A stretch of 64,000 nt of DNA from Alphaproteobacteria bacterium (GTDB lineage Bacteria > Pseudomonadota > Alphaproteobacteria > JANQMY01), in NCBI GenBank assembly GCA_028289425.1, contig JANQPL010000003.1:124001-188000 (forward strand), written 5' to 3'. Positions 60,488-64,000 of the stretch are shown in pieces. Numbering within the stretch: position 1 is the stretch's first letter; every line of letters starts with the position of its first letter. The notes under the pieces are model-generated. The model ran no database searches and was not told the origin of the DNA. It saw nothing but the letters and a program-made list of their open reading frames with translations. Position numbers and translations under genes: made by a program.

Positions 60488-61120
60488 ATGACCAGTCAGA
60501 CAGGCATCGCTGACACGGCCAGACCGTCCGGCGGCAAGGCCCAGCGCACTTACGATCGCCTCGCGGCCGCCACACTAGAGGAGATCAACGCCCATGGCGG
60601 CTTCACGGCGGAAGCCGTGGCACGCCGGGCCGAAAGCTCACCGGCCACCTTCTTCAGCTACTTCCCAACAAAGGATGATGCGTTGGCGGCGGCATTCTCT
60701 CTCGCACTCGACGAGTTGGTAATCGTCGCGGAAGACGGCCTTCGGATCGAAGATCTCTTGGATCGGGGACTTGAACCGGTCTGTTCGGACTTTGTCGACC
60801 AGGTGGTCGCCTACTTCACCCGCTACACGCTGATGTTTCGGGCGGCCTTGGTGCTGCTCCCCCAGAACAAGTCGATTCGAGATACGTTTCGTGACCATCA
60901 GGCGCGCACACTGGCCCATTATGTAAGATTCATCGAACTGGGGCAGAAATCGGGTTTTGTGCGCAAAGGAGACAAAAACGCCTTGGCCAATACGCTAATG
61001 GTCATGACTCAGGGGCTGAACAATCCGCTGCTGACCGGCCGAAAACAGGCAAAACTGCATCGGGAACTTTCGCGGGGCTTGATCTTGCATCTAGCGCCCG
61101 ACACGGCGAGCGGCCCATAA
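60488..61120 (+). CDS. TetR family transcriptional regulator
   Basis: 210-residue repressor. Helix-turn-helix: ATLEEINAHGGFTAEAVARR and AESSPATFFSYFPTKDDALA, a standard TetR pattern. The ligand domain is unassigned. It faces the nitroreductase/hydroxylase/hydratase genes across a 99-base control region, so it likely regulates that set. ATG 60488 has no obvious ribosome site, but the N-terminus fits. No link to the acidic-repeat gene 133 bases downstream is seen. Confidence 0.9.
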   Translation: MTSQTGIADTARPSGGKAQRTYDRLAAATLEEINAHGGFTAEAVARRAESSPATFFSYFPTKDDALAAAFSLALDELVIVAEDGLRIEDLLDRGLEPVCSDFVDQVVAYFTRYTLMFRAALVLLPQNKSIRDTFRDHQARTLAHYVRFIELGQKSGFVRKGDKNALANTLMVMTQGLNNPLLTGRKQAKLHRELSRGLILHLAPDTASGP

Positions 61121-61253
61121 ACCGCGGAATCATTGACATTTCTGAGGCCCTGTCGCCCTCACGAAGTTGCGATGGCGCGCGACTTGCCCTCCGCCCCCTC
61201 AATCCCTAACATTTCCGCCGGTAGGACTGGGTAGACCAAAAAAGGGTAAGTTA

Positions 61254-61547
61254 GTGTCAAAATCGGAAGAACGTCAGAAATTGCTCGGCAAGCTCTCGAA
61301 GGGCTTGGTATACGCCACACCGCTTCTTGTGGCTGGCGCCTTTGCAACGGACGCTTTTGCGGAAAGCAAAACGCTGGTCGTCGCCGAAGCCGAAGCCGCT
61401 GCAGAAGCTTCTGCGGAGGGCGAAGCTGAAGGTGAAGCCAAAGCTGAAGGTGAAGCCAAAGCTGAAGGCGAGGCTGAAGGTGAAGCGGCCGCCGAGGCAG
61501 AGGCTGAAGGCGAGGCCGAGGGCGAAGCGAAGGCCGAAGCTGAATAA
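61254..61547 (+). CDS. Leader-bearing Glu/Ala/Gly-repeat peptide, possible TTLL substrate
   Basis: 97-residue low-complexity protein. Residues 1-36 look like a signal peptide or RiPP-type leader: basic SKSEERQKLLGKLSKG, hydrophobic LVYATPLLVAGAFA and an AFA cleavage-like site. From about 44 to the end it is almost only Glu, Ala and Gly with three Lys, in units such as AEGEAKAEGEAKAEGEAEGE, ending with a C-terminal Glu. GTG 61254 is the start, after AAAAGGG. It converges on the TTLL/PqqD/HprK fusion gene. Acidic Glu/Gly tails are what tubulin-modifying TTLL enzymes act on, so it is a natural candidate substrate; this is inference. Confidence 0.75.
   Translation: MSKSEERQKLLGKLSKGLVYATPLLVAGAFATDAFAESKTLVVAEAEAAAEASAEGEAEGEAKAEGEAKAEGEAEGEAAAEAEAEGEAEGEAKAEAE
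61425..61460 (+). repeat. Perfect 18-base tandem duplication in the acidic-peptide gene
   Basis: GCTGAAGGTGAAGCCAAA occurs twice head to tail (61425-61442 and 61443-61460), encoding AEGEAK twice, and degenerate copies continue on both sides. The repeat keeps frame (six codons), so copy number could change without frameshift. Confidence 0.85.
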
Positions 61548-61568
61548 TTCAGCGCACAGAACAAATTT

Positions 61569-61601
61569 GGGGCGGCATCTGGCGTGGGCCGGTGCCGCCC
61601 C
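61569..61601 (+). terminator. Hairpin between the convergent acidic-peptide and TTLL genes
   Basis: GGGGCGGCA (61569-61577) and TGCCGCCCC (61593-61601) form a perfect 9-bp stem with a 15-base loop, 22 bases after the peptide stop. It is followed by TTATTGATT, a poor U-tract; on the other strand CCAAATTTGTT follows. A moderate terminator for the peptide gene, perhaps in both directions. Confidence 0.65.
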
Positions 61602-61620
61602 TTATTGATTCCGCGAAAGT

Positions 61621-63954
61621 CTATAGCAATTCGGCCGCCGCGATGGGATCGGAATACTGCACCCGGTGCACCGGAAGCCCGTTTAGCCATGCGACAAGCT
61701 GCGCCGGATCCCCTGACGTGCCAATCTTTTGCGCCCACAAATCAGGCAGCAGGTCAGCAACACTGATCTCTGTTGCCGTCCCGTCCATGTCTTCACTAGA
61801 TTCTGCGATAAGGATGCGGTCGACCGCTAACGATTGACCGTCGCAAGCACCTCGAGCCGCCAAATGGCGCACCGGATATCCCAGCCGGGCTTCGTGCAAC
61901 GTGTCCGAAAGTCCCAAGGAGCTCCTGCAATCTGCATCCGCGGCAAACGTGTCCGGCACCCAAACCGGAATAGGGAGAGGCCACAAGCCTGCCGCCGCGC
62001 GATCGAGCACAACCGCTCCTGCGATTTGCTGCCCGCCGCAGCGTTGCGCCAAAGCAGCAATCAAGGCCCCGCCACCACGGCCGATAATGAGATAGTTCGC
62101 CTGGTCGCAGGCGACAAATCCCGCGCGCAGCACAATGCGATCGGGACGATGTTCCGACTCGTCCATTAGGAGTTCATCCGCAAGCAGTGGAACAATACGG
62201 CTAAGACGCACATCGCTGGCGATTATTCGAGTATCGCGCAGAACGGTGTAGCCTTGAGCCCCTTTCACGATGGAAATCTTTTGCACGTCCTCCGCCAAGG
62301 AATTAGGTGTAGCATCTGCCAGAAGTTCCAACCGACGGCCTATCGGGTCATGCGTGTACTGAATTAGATAGGCGGCGGCCTGGGTTTGCACATGCGTCTC
62401 ACCGACCCATTGGTCCCCATTGTCCTCCGATTTCCGAGATTTCTGAGGCTGCTGGTCGGACAGCCGCACCAATCCCTTTTGCCCCCAATCGGCGAGCGTA
62501 TTCCATACATCGCGCGCGATTTGGTGTTTAGGAACCGGTGCCTGAGCCGCCAATTGATCGATGATCTGGCTGGGCTTCAAGCCTTCGGCGAGCTGAAGCC
62601 AAATGAACGTGGCGGTTTCATTCGGCACAAAGAACTGGCGGACCGTCCGCGCATAAAGCGCCAGCGCGTCGCCGGAAACGAACTCCTCCACCTCATTGGG
62701 CACGAGCTCGATCTCCGGCATGGGCGAGCAGCCTACGTGTTCGGCCAACACCAAATCACTGTAGCGGGGCACCGGAAACGATGTGAGATACCGGGACGGG
62801 TCTTCCCCAGGGAACACGCATCGATAATCGCCAATACGTGACTGTTCCCAATCCCACTCGGCCTCGATCCGCTCGTCGAAGGTCAACGCCGACCAATCGG
62901 GCCTTTCTTCGTTTGCACCGATCATGGACACCAAGTCGACAACCAACTGCCGTTTGATGCGCGCTTCATCAATGCCGCCATCCTCCGGTCCGGAACAGAC
63001 ATCCAAAGACGGGCTCAAGTTACACTCAAGGATCCATGGTTTCAGGTCCGCGTCCACCATGCAGTCCAAGCCGAACAATTCGTAACACCCGTCGCTATCG
63101 ACGCCGGTCGTCTCGATTCGTTGCCGCATGCGTTCGCGGGCCGACATCATGGTCAGTACAATGAGGTCTTCGAGATCCTGAAAGATGCGTTTGTCGTCAT
63201 GCCCTTGATCGCGCAGCCATTGCCGGTACTTGGAAAACGGGATGAAAACCACCGACGCCGGCGCATCTTCGTTTTCTTCGTTCACGTCCGGATTTGTCAG
63301 ATGCACGAACAGGTTTTTGAGGCTGGTCGGGTCGGTCGAATAGGGTTCGGAGGCGAGTTTCGCGAAACCTTCCTTGTACCAATAAACCCGCAAGGGGTCG
63401 ACGGACTGGATGACCACATAGCACCGCAGGACATATTTGTGTCCATTGTAAAGGTGCGGCCTGTGCAGATACTCCTGCACCATCCAATCTTCCCCTTTGG
63501 GCGCCAAGGCCGCATCCTCAAGAACTTGAATGCCCCGCCCCCGTGACAGGCCTTTCGGCTTTTGAATCCAGAGCTTGTTCGGATTCTTGTCCGCCGCTTC
63601 CTGCAGGTCAAAATAGTCCTCGGGCATCGAGTAAACGCGTGGGAAGAAATCGAAACGTTCGGCGAGCTTATGACCGTCGAGCCTTTTACGCGCCTTCAAC
63701 AGCGACTGATACAACAGGCTTTTGACCGTAAGCCCATTATTGCCTGGAATGTGATTGACCGTTTTTCCCGGTTCCAGCGCCTTGAACACCCGCGTCTCGG
63801 GCATACCCGTGAACCAATAGGCATCCCAATCGTCGGCCGTTCCCAGTTCCCACTGCGCCGAATCCAAGGCCGCTTCGAATGCGGCATCCTGGCCTTCGGA
63901 CCATTTTCCGCCAAACCAATATTTTCGGCGGCGCTTGTTGGATGTTTTGTCCAT
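61621..63954 (-). CDS. TTLL-like ATP-grasp ligase / PqqD-like / HprK-like fusion protein
   Basis: 777-residue protein with three domains. About 55-350 is a tubulin-tyrosine-ligase-like ATP-grasp ligase: IQKPKGLSRGRGIQVLED (nucleotide site), MVQEYLHRPHLYNGHKYVLR, LRVYWYKEGFAKLASEPYS, the TTL signature LFVHLTNPDVNEENED, and ELFGLDCMVDADLKPWILEC followed by NLSPSL with the metal-binding Glu310 and Asn312. About 425-497 is a PqqD-like winged helix (ATFIWLQLAEGLKPSQIIDQ). About 560-777 resembles HprK kinase, but its P-loop place reads IIGRGGGALIAAL with no Lys, so it is likely non-catalytic. TTLLs add amino acids to glutamate-rich protein tails; PqqD and HprK-like domains occur in peptide-modification clusters. 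ATG 63954 is preferred to 63984, weakly. Confidence 0.85.
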   Translation of the reverse strand: MDKTSNKRRRKYWFGGKWSEGQDAAFEAALDSAQWELGTADDWDAYWFTGMPETRVFKALEPGKTVNHIPGNNGLTVKSLLYQSLLKARKRLDGHKLAERFDFFPRVYSMPEDYFDLQEAADKNPNKLWIQKPKGLSRGRGIQVLEDAALAPKGEDWMVQEYLHRPHLYNGHKYVLRCYVVIQSVDPLRVYWYKEGFAKLASEPYSTDPTSLKNLFVHLTNPDVNEENEDAPASVVFIPFSKYRQWLRDQGHDDKRIFQDLEDLIVLTMMSARERMRQRIETTGVDSDGCYELFGLDCMVDADLKPWILECNLSPSLDVCSGPEDGGIDEARIKRQLVVDLVSMIGANEERPDWSALTFDERIEAEWDWEQSRIGDYRCVFPGEDPSRYLTSFPVPRYSDLVLAEHVGCSPMPEIELVPNEVEEFVSGDALALYARTVRQFFVPNETATFIWLQLAEGLKPSQIIDQLAAQAPVPKHQIARDVWNTLADWGQKGLVRLSDQQPQKSRKSEDNGDQWVGETHVQTQAAAYLIQYTHDPIGRRLELLADATPNSLAEDVQKISIVKGAQGYTVLRDTRIIASDVRLSRIVPLLADELLMDESEHRPDRIVLRAGFVACDQANYLIIGRGGGALIAALAQRCGGQQIAGAVVLDRAAAGLWPLPIPVWVPDTFAADADCRSSLGLSDTLHEARLGYPVRHLAARGACDGQSLAVDRILIAESSEDMDGTATEISVADLLPDLWAQKIGTSGDPAQLVAWLNGLPVHRVQYSDPIAAAELL

Positions 63955-64000
63955 GCTCAACTTTCTATGACGAAAACATGTCATGCGCGCAATTCGATTC

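Noticed and set aside
61425-61545. Short repeats that could suggest a CRISPR or VNTR locus
   Set aside because: Repeats are codon-phased, without spacers, and lie inside a gene with a start, leader and stop.

Overview
The window looks like the chromosome of a moderately GC-rich alphaproteobacterium. The markers are gapR (DUF2312), a three-gene proton-translocating transhydrogenase (pntAA/pntAB/pntB) preceded by a 46-residue aa3-oxidase subunit IV gene, a cysteine-poor L36 (rpmJ), a DUF1244 gene and a glcDEF glycolate oxidase operon. No rRNA, tRNA, CRISPR array, insertion sequence or prophage was recognised. The species cannot be named from this.

Layout. 1-9.1 kb is housekeeping: def (partial), rpsU, the pnt operon, an ABC1-type kinase, an NtrC-type regulator, gapR, DUF1244 and an N-formylglutamate amidohydrolase. 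9.2-20.2 kb holds pyk, a hypothetical membrane protein, an alpha/beta hydrolase, a TPR protein, a saccharopine-dehydrogenase-like reductase, glcDEF, rpmJ and chrA. 20.4-24.9 kb holds a YHS protein and then a probable operon of radical SAM protein, two small membrane proteins, a cytochrome b-like/Rieske fusion and a Cys/His-motif membrane protein, then DUF2147. 24.9-36 kb holds ald, an acyltransferase, a CMD protein, a molybdenum hydroxylase pair (iorAB-like), TetR, an Fe-S scaffold, malonyl-CoA synthetase, small membrane proteins and a GST.

36.2-41.1 kb is a compact biosynthesis/export cluster: diiron ferritin-like protein, KAS III, ABC-2 ATPase and permease, and a convergent, overlapping HlyD lipoprotein. 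41.2-42.7 kb is a small plastic island: a truncated HIT gene, a RelE/ParE-Phd toxin-antitoxin pair and a long palindromic repeat. 42.7-61.1 kb is mostly catabolic and envelope genes: TauD, amidase, two acyl-CoA ligases, a PEGA/SPOR lipoprotein, SDRs, M48/LemA, a MazG-like protein, CDF, GST, an outer-membrane barrel, and an ECH/flavin hydroxylase/nitroreductase set facing a TetR gene.

The most unusual item is at the right end (61254-63954). A 777-residue protein fuses a eukaryote-like tubulin-tyrosine-ligase-like (TTLL) ATP-grasp domain to a PqqD-like domain and a degenerate HprK-like domain. It converges on a small gene whose product has a signal- or leader-like N-terminus and a 50-residue Glu/Ala/Gly tail resembling the acidic tubulin tails that TTLLs modify. 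I propose, as inference, a peptide-tail modification system made of these two genes.

Three dispersed intergenic repeats sharing CGTCATCCC-type ends (27481, 31990, 52303) and two long convergent gene overlaps (11568-11731 and 39899-40051) are the other structural features of note.
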